Source: Euryodendron excelsum (lineage: Eukaryota; Streptophyta; Magnoliopsida; Ericales; Pentaphylacaceae). From it: a DNA stretch of 64,000 nt. Under the pieces are notes generated by a model. The model was not told where the DNA came from and ran no database searches. It was given only the letters and a program-made list of their open reading frames with translations. Of the stretch, positions 31,617 to 44,405 are shown piece by piece; the first letter of the stretch is position 1; each line of letters begins with the position of its first letter. The position numbers were made by a program, and so were the translations under genes. The stretch spans positions 4,462,501 through 4,526,500 of the forward strand of contig CM065398.1 of assembly GCA_033060915.1 (NCBI GenBank), read 5' to 3'.

Positions 31617-31828
31617 GTTCTTTCATTCTCACTCTCCTCTCTCTTTTCCTCATGCCCTAACCCGGCAGACGCATCCTTATTCCCTTGATTATTATTGTTA
31701 GGAGGGTTGGTTTGTTTTAGTTGTTTTCCACTCCTAAGGGTGATGGCCTGAACTTGTTCATGTATCGTGTCAATGTAGTTTGCAGGTTTCGGGTTTGGTT
31801 GAGGTTGGGCCGAAAATTGCCCTTGCGT

Positions 31829-33376
31829 TTATTGAGTCATCAACATCTTGTGGATGTCTTTGACTATCGTATTGGTCTCCCTTTGCAATTGTTCTAGATT
31901 TGTAACTCTGTTTGTGAGTGATCGAAGATCATTGGTCACGTGATTATCTTCATTAGTCCTCCTATGGGGCGAGTGGTATTGTGCCGGTTGAGGTGTATAT
32001 GTTTGTGGTACTAGCGGTGTGGGATACGTGACTGATTGTCCTTGAAATGGTTGCGGTGGTGTTTGGAATGGTGGTGGAGGTTGTTGGAAGGGTTGAGGAT
32101 TTGAAGGACCCTCTTGTTTCCACCTAAAGTTGGGGTGATTCCTCCACCTAGGGTTATATGTGTTGGAGTAAGGATTATTCCCACTCCTTTGATTTTGATA
32201 TCCCCCTTGGAATTGGCCAACCACGTTTACTTGACCATAGAGTGCTTCCCGTACCCCCGGTATTACAAGACATGATGTAGTATCGTGGTCCTGTGTGTCA
32301 CAAACTAAACATGATGAAGATGTTTCAACTGGTAATGTAGTGGTGGCCTTAGAAGTTTCCAAAGCCTCCAATTTACGAGTGAGTGTTGTGACCCTAGCTT
32401 GTAAATCTTTTACCTCTCCCAATTGGTGTTTTACTCCGACATGTGATGTGTTGGTGGGCTTATGTATGAGATTTTGTGCTCCAGAGTTGGACCCATCCCT
32501 TGCCATGTTAGCATTAGCCCAATCCCTAGTCAAATTGACCAAATAATCGGGAGTAATTAGATACCTCTGTGGGGTTTTTGTCTGGATAGTTTCCCGCGCA
32601 CATAGATTCGACGAACATCTTCAATTGAGGAGTCAATAAAGAGTAAAATGTATTTATGATGTGCCACTCAGGGAACCCATGATGTGGACATGCCAAAAGT
32701 AGGTCCTTGAACCTCTCACAACATTAGAAAAAGGTCTTACCACTATTCGGTGCAAATTGGGAGATGGCACGACGTAGTGCCTCGATGCGATTTTCAGCGA
32801 AGAACTTTTTCAAGAACTCCCCTTGCAGTGTATGCCACGTATGTATGGACATAGGCCTCAATGAATTAAACACATCTTGGCCTTGTCCTTTAGAGTGAAA
32901 GGGAAAAGTTTCAATAGTAAAACCTCCCTCGGACATGAATTATCTTGGAACAGTGAGCATACATCTTCAAAATCTTTAATGTGTATATACGGTTGTTCCA
33001 AATCATAACCATGAAAGTGAGGTAAGGCAGGTAGCATTCCTGGTTTAATATTCAGCGTGGACTGGTGTGTAGGAAATACTATGGCGGAAGTGGGGGTTTG
33101 CCTTTGGGGATTCATGTAATCCCTCATGGTACGGTTCTGGGCGGGATCATCTCCTTGGTTACTTCCTCTTTCGAGGTTGTCATTATTGCCGTCGTTAAGA
33201 TTTGCCATTGGAATGGGCCCTAGTTCAACAATCAAGGAAAAATTAGGAAGGTCTACCGGACTACGACGAATGGGTGATGGAGTCAAATAACCTGATGGAG
33301 GATTACGTAACGGGTCAACTTGAATTAGACGGCATGTGTGATCTCTAAAATATGAGGACATACATATGCAATGCAC
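31829..33376 (-). pseudogene. Gag of element D (Athila type), frameshifted
   Basis: Three overlapping frames give one gag. The N-terminal part is 33376-32858 (PALPHFHGYDLEQPYIHIKD, ending LKDKAK). After a one-base shift near 32880 comes NSLRPMSIHTWHTLQGEFLK and ALRRAISQFAPNSGKTFF, then a TAA at 32724-32726 at a family Gln position. After another shift near 32580 comes 32542-31829 with a CX2CX4HX4C zinc knuckle, CLVCDTQDHDTTSC (32270-32311), and YNPRWRNHPNFRWKQ, an Athila hallmark. The last third is Pro/Gln-rich. Gag packages genomic RNA. The likely start is MANLNDGNN (about 33208) rather than the upstream Met; this is uncertain. Confidence 0.87.
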
Positions 33377-33755
33377 ACAAAAAGCACGTACAGTCCAACT
33401 GTACCACCAATCTCCTCAAAAATATCAACTCCATTGCCTACAAAACAAGTAATTTATCCCAATCGAACCTCCAATCTCCGCATGCAAAGCAATACCACCA
33501 ATAAGCACTTAGCACCGTGCCTAATCTCCTCTAAATCTGTCTCCTATCTAAATGAATGCCTAGACCCCTAAAAAGAAAAGAAAAACAAATAAATCCTAAA
33601 ACTAACACGAAAAGGTGGAACAAGGTTACCGATATGGCCTTAGTCGTCGCTTTCCTTGCTATGATAGATCGATGGCGAAGCACTCTGTTGGATTTCGCGA
33701 GGACTGAGGTTAGCATTCTAGCACACCTCTTGCGGTCCCTTGTGCGAAAATATGC

Positions 33756-33773
33756 TCCCCGGCAACGGCGCCA
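33756..33773 (-). other. Primer binding site of element D
   Basis: TGGCGCCGTTGCCGGGGA on the minus strand, six bases after the LTR end (GAGTCA at 33780). This primer site is characteristic of Athila elements. Confidence 0.88.
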
Positions 33774-33779
33774 AAAACT

Positions 33780-33993
33780 TGACTCAGCCTCCGAATGTAT
33801 GCTCGAAATATCCCAAGTGTAGGACGGCAGAGTAGTATAACTCATAAGAACGAGATCGATCCACAGGGAGCAAATTACACAGAATCACAAGCACTAAAAA
33901 CACTTCCCTCAGGTGCTCACAAAAACCTTACGACTTGCTTCAAAAAGGGAAACGAAAAAATCTGATTGTTTTGAGATGGTATATTTGTCTAAG
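33780..33993 (-). repeat. 5' LTR of element D, piece 3 (3' end of LTR)
   Basis: Last 214 bp of the D LTR, ending GAGTCA before the primer site. It is cut at 33993 by solo LTR C; CTAAG at 33989-33993 is the left target copy. Confidence 0.8.
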
Positions 33994-36284
33994 TGTCGCG
34001 CCCAGATTTTTCGCACTTGAGGAATACTCACACAAGCGGAAAAAATGATGTACTCTCTCATTAGAACTCACCCTCCTAGAAGAATGAGTGCGACTAGGTT
34101 TGAATTGAAAATTTGTTTGAATAAAGGGCTTTTGGAAAAAGATTCGGAGTCGCCACCTAAATTGATTAAGGTGAGTTAGGTCACCTAAAAACTAAGAATA
34201 ATCCGAAGACTACACTTAGGGTTTTGGAAAACGATTTGAAAATATTTCCTCAAGAGAGGGTTTTTAAGAAAACAGGTTGTTTGGCAACCTTTGAAAAACA
34301 TTTAGCCCTTTTTGAAAAACAACTCCTTTTTGGTCTTTGAAATCAGTGATCCTAGGTTCGGAGGTTGGTTACGTGTAGGGAAGACGCACTAAGCCATCAC
34401 TCTACCCCGCCCTTTAGGTATCTACGTGTCAATCTACCCTAGATTCACCTATGAGAGTCTTTAATTAACATATGTTCAATCCTATTCACTTTGAAAAACA
34501 ATGCTTGAAAAGAAACTAACATGATGCATGATAAGCAAGTGCAAGTTAAGAGAATAGATTTGGAAAAAGAATTGAAAAGAAATTGATTTGATTTGAAAGA
34601 GATTTGAAATTGGATAGATTTGAAACTGAAAAGTTTTGGAAATTGAAAGTAGAGATTTGAAAATAGAAATTTTGAAATTGGAAATTTGAAAATTGATTGG
34701 AGATTTGAAAAGATGGAATTGAAATTGGAAAGTTTGAAAATTGAAAGTAGAAATTTGAAAATAGAAATTTTGAAATTGGAATTTTGAAAATAGATTGGAA
34801 TTTGAGAATTGAAAATGTGGAGACCGCACCCATAAGGGTGGAATTGAAAGTTTGAATAATGTTATGACCGCACCTATGAAGATTGCCTACGTATCCCTTT
34901 GGGGGAATCAGGTCCGTCGTAGTTCGGGCCGGAGTCCAATTGAAAATAGAATGTTTGATTAGAAGAAAGAGATTGAATTGAAAATTGAATTTGATTTGAG
35001 ATTAGAAGAGGAGATTGGAAATTGAGATTGAGAAGATTGGACTTTGATTTGGAAAGATGGATTTGAACTTGCTTTGGAAAGAGAAGGTTTAAGAAACCTA
35101 GACTTAAGAAAGGTAGGAGACCTAGGAAAGACTTGAGATTTAGAAAGATTTGACTCGAATGTTGGACTTGGAAGATTTGGAAAGATAGGATTTTAGGAAA
35201 TGTTCAAATTTGGAAAGGTCCGAATTAGGAAAGTGTCGAATTAGGAAAGTTTCATTTTTGGAAAGTTTCAAATTAAGAAAGTTTTGAATTAGGAAAGTTT
35301 CATTTTTGGAAGGTTCTAACTTAGGAAAGTTTTGAATTTGGAATGTTTTGACTTAGGAAAGTTTTGAAAATTGGAAAGTTTTGAAATAGGGAAGTTTTGA
35401 AATTGGAAAGTTTAGAAAACAAGGAAGTTTTGAAAGAAAGTTTTGAGTTTAGAAAAGTTTTAGATTTGAAAAGATTTTGAAGTTTTGGAGAGCTTAGAAT
35501 TTGGGAAGATTTAGGTTTAGAAAGATTTAACTTAAGAAAGTTTCAAATTTAGAAAGTTTTGAGTTTGGAAAGATTTGAAATTTAGAAAGTTTAAGATTTA
35601 GAAAGTTTTAGGGTTTTAGAAAATCTTAAGATTAGGAAAGGTTTAGATTTAGGAGAGGTTTGAAAACTTAGGTTTGAAAAGTTAAGATTTGAAAAGAGGG
35701 TAGAATTAGGAAAGGGTTGGATTAGGGAAGATTTGGAAACTTAATGTTTAAAGAAAGATTTGAAAGTTCTAGAAAATTTAAGATTTAGGAAAGGAGAAGC
35801 TTAGGAAGGATTCAAATTAGGAAAGATTTGGATTTTGAAACTTAAGGAAAGATTTGAAGTTTAGGTTTAGGAAACTTATGGTTTAGGAAGGTAGGAAATT
35901 AGGAAGGAGTTGAATTGGGAAAGGTTTGGGATTTGTTTCCAAAAATGGAGGATTGGATCTAGTTTCCTAAACGGGAAGATTGGATTTAGTTTCTTAAAGG
36001 GAAGATAGAATTCGGCATGGATTTGGAAAGAGAGATTCTAGAAACCCTAGATTTGAAAAATTATAGTTTCAACGTAGAAAATAGGTTTTGGAAACATGTA
36101 TGGTTCTGATGTAGAAAACAAGAGGTTTTGGAAACCTAGGTTTGGGGCAAAGTTTGAAAATCATGTTTTTGGAAAGAAAATTAGGGTTTCCCAATGGTTA
36201 GCTCTAGGGCTTGACTTGGGCTCTAAGGAAAGAGTTTTTGGAAAGTGCGTTTTTGGAAACGAAGGTTTTCTAGAAGGGGGAATC
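33994..36284 (-). repeat. Solo LTR C, left piece (LTR 3' part)
   Basis: Contains the conserved 3' block (33994-34480) with GGAGTCGCCACC (PBS-like motif, antisense) and the purine-rich, C-poor complement of the CT tract (about 34560-36080). Phe/Gln-rich frames on the minus strand here are compositional. Confidence 0.88.
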
Positions 36285-39200
36285 TGTCGCGCCCAGATTT
36301 TTCGCACTCGAGGAATACTCACCCAAGCGGGAAAAATGCTGTACTCTCTCGTTAGAACTCACCCCCCTAAAAGAATGAGTGCGACTAGGTTTGAATTGAA
36401 AACAGGTTTGAATAAAGGGCTTTTGAAAAAGATTCGGAGTCGCCACCTAACTTGATTAAGGTGAGTTAGGTCACCTAAAAACTAAGCATAGTCCGAAAAC
36501 CACACTTAGGATTTTTGAAAAACGATTTTGAAAATATCTCCAAGAGAGGGTTTTTTAGGAAAACGGGTTGTTTGGCAACCTTTGGAAAATATTTAGCCCT
36601 TTTTGAAAAATAACTCCGTTTGGTCTTTGAAAATAGTGATTCTAGGTTCGGAGGTTGGTTACGTGTAGGGAAGATGCACTAAGCTATCACCCTACCCCGC
36701 CCTTTCGGTACCTACATGTCAATCTACCCTAGATTTACCTATGAGAGTCTTTAATTAACATGTGTTCAATCCTACCCACTTTAGAAAAAAACAATGTTTG
36801 AAAACTATGATGCATGATATGCAAGCAATAGAAAAGAATTGAAAAATAGATTTGAAAAGAGATTGCTTTGATTTGAAAATAGATTTGAAGAAATAGAATT
36901 GAAATTGGAAATTTTGAAAATTGAAAATAGAAGTTTGAAAATAGAAATTTTGAAATTGGAATTTGAAAATTGATTGGAATTTGAAATTTGGAAAGAATTT
37001 GGAAACCACACCCATGAGGGTGGAATTGAAAGTTTGAAAAGTATTGTGACCGCACCTATGAAGGTTGCCTACGTATCCCTTTGGGGGAATCAGGTCAGTC
37101 GTAGTTCGGACCGGAGTCCGATTGAAAAGAGATTGATTTGAAGAGAGAGATGGGATTGGAAGAAAGAAATTGAATTGAAAATTGGATTTGGTTTGAGATT
37201 AGAAGAGGACATTGGGAAGTGAAATTTTGGAAAAGATTGGACTTTGATTTGAAAAGATAGATTTTGGAAAGACTTGGTTTTGGAAAGATGGAGGTTTAGG
37301 AAACCTAGACTTGAGATTAAGAAGGATTGGATTGGAATGTTGGATTTGGAAGATTTGGAAAGATTTGGAATTTAGGAAAGATTTAGATTAGGAAAGTTTC
37401 GAATTAGAAAAATGTTATCTTTGGAAAGTTTCATTTTTGGAAAGTTTTGAAATTAGGAAAGTTTTAGTTTAGGAAATCTTTGAATTAAGAAAGATTTGAG
37501 TTTAGAAAAGTTTTAGATTTGAAAAGATTTTGAAGTTTTGGAATGTTTAGAATTTGGAAAGTTTTTAGGTTTAGAAAGATTTAACTTAAGAAGGTTTCAA
37601 ATTTAGAAAGTTTTGAATTTGGAAAGATTTGAAATTTAGAAAGTTTAAGATTTAAAAAGTTTTAGAGTTTTAGAAAATCTTAAGATTAGGAAAGGTTTGA
37701 GTTTAGGAAAGATTTGAAAGCTTGGATTTAAAAAAGATTTTGGAAAGGGGTAGAATTAGGAAAGGGTCGAATTAGAAAAGATTGGAAGGTTGAGTTTTAA
37801 AGTTTAGGAAAGATTTTTACGTTCAAGTTTTGGAAACCTAAGATTTAGGAAAGTGGAAGTTTAGGAAGGTTTTGATTTAGGAAAGAATTGAATTTTGAAA
37901 CTTAAGGAAAGGTTTAAAGTTCAAGTTTAGGAAACTTATGGTTTAGGAAGGAATTGAATTAGGAAAGTTTGGATTAGGAAGGGATTGGATTTGGTTTTTA
38001 AAAGCAAAGGTTTGATTTATTTCCAAAAACGGAGGATAAGATCTAGTTTCCTAAACGGGGAGATTGGATCTGGTTTCTTAAAGGGAAGATTTGATTTGAC
38101 AAGGATTTGGAAAGGGAGATTCTAGAAACCCTAGTTTTGAAAAATCGTGGTTTTGACGTAGAAAAGAGGTTTTGAAAACATGTATAGTTTTGATGTAGAA
38201 AACAAAAGATTTTGGAAACCTAGGTTTAGGGCAAAGTTTGAAAACCATGTTTTTGGGAAGAAAATCTAGGGTTTCCTAATTGTGGGTTCTAGGGCTTGAC
38301 TTGGGTTCTAGGGAAAGAGTTTTTGGAAAACGTGTTTTTGGAAACGAAGGTTTTCTAGAAGGGAATCCTAGGGAGGAATTTTTGGAAAGTGAATTTGGAA
38401 AGAGAGTTTTTGGAAAGAGATTTTAGAGGGAAGAAGTTTTTTGGAAAGCATGTTTTTGGAAACGTAGATTTTGGAAGGAAGATCGTAGAGGGAAATTTCT
38501 AGAAGGGAGATTCTGGAAAAGAGAGTTTTTGGAAAGGCTTTTAGGGAGTGTTTTTAGAAAATAAATTTTGAGGAAAGAAGTTTTGGAAAGGAGTTGAAAA
38601 AGAGAGTTTTGAAAAAGAGATTTTGAAAGGGAGTTTTTGAAAACAATTTTTGGAGAAGAGAGTTTTAGGAAAGTATGTTGAAAAAGAGATTTTTAGGAGA
38701 AGATTTTTAAAGAGAGTTTTTGGAAAGTATAAAAACATATGACTTTCCTAAAGCGATTCTAGCCATAAGAGGGCTAGAACCACTTTAAGAAAGTGGTTTT
38801 GAAAACAAAGTTTGAAAATATAGGCCAAAAGGCCACTTTTAATATAACACTTTCCTAAAGCAACCCTAGCCATGGAAAGACTAGAATCACCCTAGAATTG
38901 TGGTTTTGAAAACAAGTTTTTGAAAAAGAGATTTTGATGCAATTTTGAAAACAAGTTTGAAAACGATCTTTTGAAAACAACTTTTTGAAAACGAATTTTT
39001 GGAAGATGCAAGACTATGATATGCACAATGCAATTTGGGGTCGTGAACATACAAGGTTAAGGCTTCACCACATAATCAAGGGGGCCGGACACACGTGGTC
39101 TTTGGTTAGACTATAAGAAAGCCCCCGACACGGTGACTCTCCAATAATCCAATCCTACACATGGACCGGGAATCCCCTTGTTTCAAGCATGCAAAGAAAG

Positions 39201-39616
39201 GGGGGGAAAGAGATGGGGGATTAAAATAGAGAAAACCCAAGTGGCTTGGAGAGAGAAGAGAGAGAGGGAAAGTGCAGAAAATTAAATAGGGAGCCTACCT
39301 TGTTTCTTGTTTATTTTGCGCGCCGTGCAGTCTTCGGTCTTCGGTCCTCGGTCTTGATCTTCACCCTTCAGTCTTCAAGGGTTGTCTTCAAGCTTTGGAT
39401 GGCTGCTCTTCAAGTCTTGAGAGAGTGGTTGAAGGCTAGTGTATGAGTGTATAGGGGTGTGTATGAATGTATAGGAGGCTAGGGTTTGTGTATAGTGGCT
39501 AGGGTTTGGAAAACCTAGGGAGGCTAGGGTTTTTGGAGGTGCTCGAGCTCTGTGTATCAAATTGTGTGATTTCTAGGTTAAGTTTGCAGACCCTTTTCAC
39601 GTTAAACGAGGCTCTG

Positions 39617-39624
39617 TATTTATA
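39617..39624 (-). promoter_or_regulatory. TATA box of B 3' LTR
   Basis: CTATAAATACAGAGC on the minus strand, equivalent to the TATA boxes of the other LTRs. Confidence 0.6.
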
Positions 39625-40565
39625 GAAGTTGGACAAGCCTGGCGCCTGTTGCAGTGGCACCAGGGCAAAATTTACACTGGCGCCACTAGGAGTGGCGCGA
39701 GGCCATTTTTTGGCTTGGCGCAACTGCTAGTGGTGCCAGCCATTTAGGAAACAATTAAGGTCGGCAAGCAACGTATCTTTGACTAGATTTGGGTGCCTGT
39801 ACTAGTGACTACCATGTAAACTTTAGCCTAGCTTCACTAGGAGTGACTCCGGAAAGTCTGGGAATGATTTGAAGGAGCCGGGACAAACCCGGAAGGCCGA
39901 AAAGGAGCTGGAACACCTGAAATAGTGTCCTGGAGATATTTGACTTGAAAAGTGAGGATAAGGTGGGTCGGAAAGGTTGACCGGGCCTTTGGGGGCAAAA
40001 CGGTCAATCGGGCCGGAAACTGCCGGGGCGAACCCGGATTGTCCCAGAAGAAGACTTGGGATCTAGAAACATTATTTAGAATGTTCCCAGAGGTTGCCGG
40101 TTTGATTCCCAGGGCCGGCGTGGTCGGAAATGGAGACCGGCCCACCAGGGGCAAAACGGTCATTTTGCACCGGGTTTGCCGGAACTGACTCGGAATGGTC
40201 CGGAAAGGTAAAGGAAGGTCGAGAACACTATAAAAATTATTCTCGAGACATTACCGGTTTGATACCCAGAGCCGGTGTGATCGAAGAAGGAGACCGGCCC
40301 TCCAGGGGCAAAACGGTCATTTTATACCGGGTTTACCGGAACTGACTCAGAATGATCCAGAAAAGTAAAGGAAGATTGAGAATACTATAAAAAGTATTCT
40401 CGGGAGGTTACCGGTTTGATACCCAAAGCCGGTGTGGTTTCCAGGGCATTCGGATGCTTAGGGGCAAAATGGTCATCTTGACCGCAGAGTCTCGGAAAAG
40501 GTCCTAAGGGTAGTCTGGTCCTTTTTCACCGAAGTGAGCTGACAAACACGGGTATTGACCTAGGT

Positions 40566-41250
40566 TTTGAGTGTTTCCGCCACTCTAACGGTGTGAGTAT
40601 TTCCGCTACTCGGACGGGGTTGAAGATTTGTGAGTATTTCCGCTACTCGGACGGGGTTGATGATTTGTGAGTATTTCCGCTACTCTAACGGTGCGAATAT
40701 TTCCGCTACCCGGACGGGGTTGAAGATTTGTGAGTATTTTCGCTACTCTAACGGTGTGAGTATTTCCGCTACTCGGACGGGATTGATGATTTATGAGTAT
40801 TTCCGCTACTCGGACGGGATTGATGATTTGTGAGTATTTCCGCTACTCTAACGGTTCTGTGAGTATTTCCGCTACTCTAACGGTTGAGTATTTCCGCTAC
40901 TCTAACAGCTCTGTGAGTATTTCCGCTACTCTAACGGTTGAGTATTTTCACTACCCTAACGGCTCTGTGAGTATTTCCGCTACTCTAACGGTTGAGTATT
41001 TCCGCTACTCTAACGGCTCTGTGAGTATTTCTGCTACTCTAACGGTTGAGTATTTCCGCTACTCTAACGGCTCTGTGAGTATTTCCGCTACTCTAACGGT
41101 TGAGTATTTCCGCTACTCTAACGGCTCTGTGAGTATTTCCGCTACTCTAACGGTTGAGTGTTTCCGCCACCCTAACGATTTTGTGAGTGTTTCCGCCACT
41201 CTGACGGTTTTGTGAGTGTTTCCGCCACTCTGACGGTTTTGTAAGTAGTT
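40566..41250 (-). repeat. Long minisatellite array in B 3' LTR
   Basis: GAGTATTTCCGCTACTCTAA-type units. Most of 40858-41155 is a 54-bp higher-order repeat made of two 27-bp halves ending CGGTT and CGGCTCT. The array is about 230-250 bp longer than in the 5' LTR of the same element. Confidence 0.9.
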
Positions 41251-41500
41251 TTGCTACTCGGACCAGCTCGAGGAATAAACTGTCTCGAGAGAGGGACTGG
41301 AATTGAAATAAGAAAGGACAATGCCCCCAAGGGCATTTTGGTCATTTTGCTTCTATTTGGGCCTGATAGGCCCGCGAAGCAATGGAAAGATGAAATCTGG
41401 ACCTAGAGAATTGGTTTCGATTGGAATATGCCCAAAATGACTTCAAAACAAGTTTGGATGGAGTGTAGACTGTCGAGCGGTCAAAAATGGGGTGCTTACA

Positions 41501-41517
41501 GCTGCCCCTCTTTTTCT
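41501..41517 (-). other. Polypurine tract of element B
   Basis: AGAAAAAGAGGGGCAGC on the minus strand, directly before the 3' LTR. The GTCTTTG/CAAAGAC hairpin found in A is next to it. Confidence 0.75.
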
Positions 41518-42579
41518 GTCTTTGCTTGTCAAAGACAGAAAACGATAAAAGTAAGAGTCCCATGTTGACCGTGAGGCAGTCGGAGGGACGGACACTGGAA
41601 ATCTTTCGACAACGGGGTCCAAAACGGATAATGGGCCCAGAAGGCCTTCGAAAATGAGTGTTGGCGGGAAAAAGGGCAAAACTACCCAGAATTTGGAGGG
41701 AATTCATTTTGACCTAAGACTTGAATTTTGAAATCTTGTTGGACAAAAAACTTGGAAAGATTTTGGAAAATAGCATTTTAGGAGACATTTTGGAGGTAAG
41801 AATTTTAAAACTCTTTCGGAATTGAAAATTTTTGAGATTGACAAGGATTTAGGATGGAAAACTTCGAAACTTGATAGAAACTTTGAAAGGAAGAATTTTT
41901 TTAGTGAAGCCTTGAAAAATTTTTAAGGATTTATTCTGCCTAAGACTCCTTTGAAAGAAAAGTGTGGGGCCAGGGATTTGGAAAAGGAATTTTCTTGAAG
42001 AACTGAATTAGAAAAACTTGGAGATGGATTGAAAAAATTTGAGACTTGATTTTGAAAATGATTTTTGACCTTGATTTTTGAAGTAGATTTGGGAAGGAAA
42101 CATTTTGCAACCTTAGAATTTGATTTTAAGAAGTGATTTTGAAGATGAACTTTTAGAAGAAAGAATTATGAAACCTTTTGAAAACCGATTTTGGAAAGAA
42201 ACTTTTAGAAGAAAGATTTTTTTTTTTTTTTTTTAAACTTTTGGAGGAAAATAATAGGAAACCCCTGGGAAACTGATTTTGAAAAAGAAACTTTTGAAGG
42301 AAAGGAGTTAAGAAAGTTCTCGAGAGTTGTTTTTGGAAAGGATAACTTTTTAGGAAATCTTTGAGAGTTGATTTTAGAAAAGAACCTTTGACTGAAAAGT
42401 TTGAGAAATCCTTTTAAGTTGGTTTGAGCAGAATTTACATGACAGTTGTGTCATTCATTTTCATTTTTATCTTTGGTTATTATTATATATATATATTTTT
42501 TTTTTCTTACTTTTATTTCTTATCTTTTGAACTGCATATACCATGTATTAGTACTTCTTACCTTGACTCACCTTTCAGG

Positions 42580-43620
42580 ATAGCAAATGAGGGTGATGAT
42601 GGCTTTGAGAGGAAACGCTGCTAGGGGAAGATGGCCCGAACAGATTCTTGTTGGCAGCTCCATTCGCTCCAGGGGTACTCACAAATCAACTAGCATGGCA
42701 TCTTCTAGCCAGAATGAAAGGGGGAAGTAGGCCTCCAGTCGACCCCTTCGCTCCAGTTGAACCAGCTTTCAAGGATGAGATGGGCGTTGAGGTTTCCCAC
42801 TTTTGACTTTTGGGATGGCCGACGCTATTTTGAGCTGACTACGGGTTTGGTATGACGGGTATCCTCCAGATGAGCAAGACATTTTTCACCGGTTCTTTGG
42901 TTGCATGGCTTCTCTCTTATTGGCGTAGCTTGTTTTCTGGCAGTGGTTCCCTTTTGGTGACCTGACCCGTCTTTCTTGAGGAATGTGAGCCTGCCCCTAC
43001 TCCCCACAACTATGGCTTCCTCTTAAGTCTTTGGGATGGTTCAGCTGACATTGTGGGACCTACTTTTCCTAATAGCTGCGTCGCGATTGTCTCTTCTCAG
43101 CTTGGGTTCCGTTGTGTGGCTTTTTCTTCTGATCTCCTGCCTCTAGTTTTCTTATGTCCCAATGAAGCTCTTGTTCTCATATTCTGAGTTTGCGACGCAT
43201 AGAAGAGCTCGTTCAGGGGATTGACATACTTCTCAAGATTGGTCCATTCCTCATGGTAACCCTAGCTCTGCTTCTCCTGAACTTGTTGATGTTTCCGCTA
43301 GGCGGGATGACTCAATCGATTGTCGGTTATGTGCATTGCTTGTCAAGATCCGTGAGGGACACTCCCATGCTCCTATGGTCGTGGGGGAGACCTTCGTAAG
43401 CCTTATCAAACTTCAGTCGGGGGTCAATGTTCATTTTTGGGGATATGCTTCACTACTCCAGCTTTGGGTGATCGGCCACTTATTCACTACCACTCTTTCA
43501 AAGTCGTTTGATTGGGGAGGTCGAGGGTGGGCCATTGCCCCATTCTCTGTTTCTTGTTGGTCATAGAAATCTGAGCTTTCTGAGGTGTGAGCCGGTACTG
43601 GAGATATCTGAGGGGTGACT
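42580..43620 (+). pseudogene. Antisense ORF remnant of element B (plant-mobile-domain/DUF7745-like)
   Basis: Colinear with the remnant in A and, like it, antisense to the element. The start codon is ATA instead of ATG (42580-42582). A CACCTTTCAG/G acceptor-like site precedes it, as in A. Recognisable pieces in several frames are ALLVKIREGHSHAPMVVGET (from about 43336) and GYASLLQLWVIGHLFTTTL. Many stops are scattered throughout. That the same remnant is present, independently decayed, in both elements shows the family once carried it, but it cannot be translated from either copy. Confidence 0.55.
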
Positions 43621-44207
43621 TTAGCTCCTTTTTATATTTTGCCTCGTTTATTGTTTCCTATTTGAGAGAGAGACAGAAGGACGAAGAGTGAGTTTTTGTG
43701 CAAAGACAGTTTAAAAATGCCCCAGTAAGGGGCGTCATCATTTTTTATGATGATTGCCCATGGGATTAAATGCATGATCTATTTTTTATGAATGCACATG
43801 TTTATATAAGGATTGAATCGAATGCCTATCCTATTTTTTTTTATGAATGCACAGGTTCACACATAAGTGAAAATGAATGCATGTTATATTTTTGGACAAT
43901 GCATATACAGGAATAGAATTGAATACAATGTCCCCCATTTTTTGTGATGAATGCACATATTTATGTAAGAATTGAGTTAAATGCATGACCTACTTCCTTA
44001 CAAATGAACAGATTCATATAGGAATGTAGTTGAATGCATGAATAGATACAAACTTCACAGGAGTCTAAATGGATCTACAGGTTATACATGTCATGGATGC
44101 ATCAGTACTAGACGTATATAAATTATTTACAAAGAAAACCCCAGGATTGCCCCTTAGGCCCATACCCCAGGATTCTGTTCCTTTCCAGGATTCTGCCCCA
44201 TTTAGTT

Positions 44208-44405
44208 TTGTCCCATTCTCATCGGAGTGTGATAGCATTTGCTTCATTCTCCAGGGATCTTGACCTTTTGGTTTGCTATCCTATCCCTACTTTCTACAGG
44301 GTTACTGTTTGGGGGGTTTCTGAGCTCACTTGGGTTTCTCTCTCTGATTTCCAAAATGCCACCATGGCTCGAGCGACAACTCGCATGCCCTTTGCAGAGC
44401 GATAA
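44208..44405 (+). other. Small conserved antisense reading frame in B (65 codons)
   Basis: Counterpart of 15196-15393 in A with the same length and ends (MSHSHRSVIAFA... TTRMPFAER). Unknown; may be only repeat similarity. Confidence 0.25.

Larger units (their letters stand above)
36285..41500 (-). repeat. 3' LTR of element B
   Basis: 5216 bp. On the plus strand it shows the complement of the module order: conserved end block (36285-36780), A/G-rich tract (about 36800-38720), hairpins (38747-38905), leader with candidate donor (CCTACCTTG near 39295), teloboxes, TATA box (39617-39624), GGCGCC dyads (about 39637-39740), ~157-bp units (about 40095-40445), minisatellite array (40566-41250) and the LTR start at 41500. 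Confidence 0.93.

Noticed and set aside
34482..37055. Phe/Gln/Ser-rich frames on the minus strand (also near 4485, 11444, 22422 and 48640)
   Set aside because: They translate the low-complexity tract of the LTRs and recur in shifted frames in every copy.
39246..39446. 66-codon frame in the B LTR leader, repeated at 51133 and in similar form at 8816
   Set aside because: It is the complement of the GAAGACCGAAGAC-rich leader. It recurs because the LTRs are copies, and lies antisense to the transcript.
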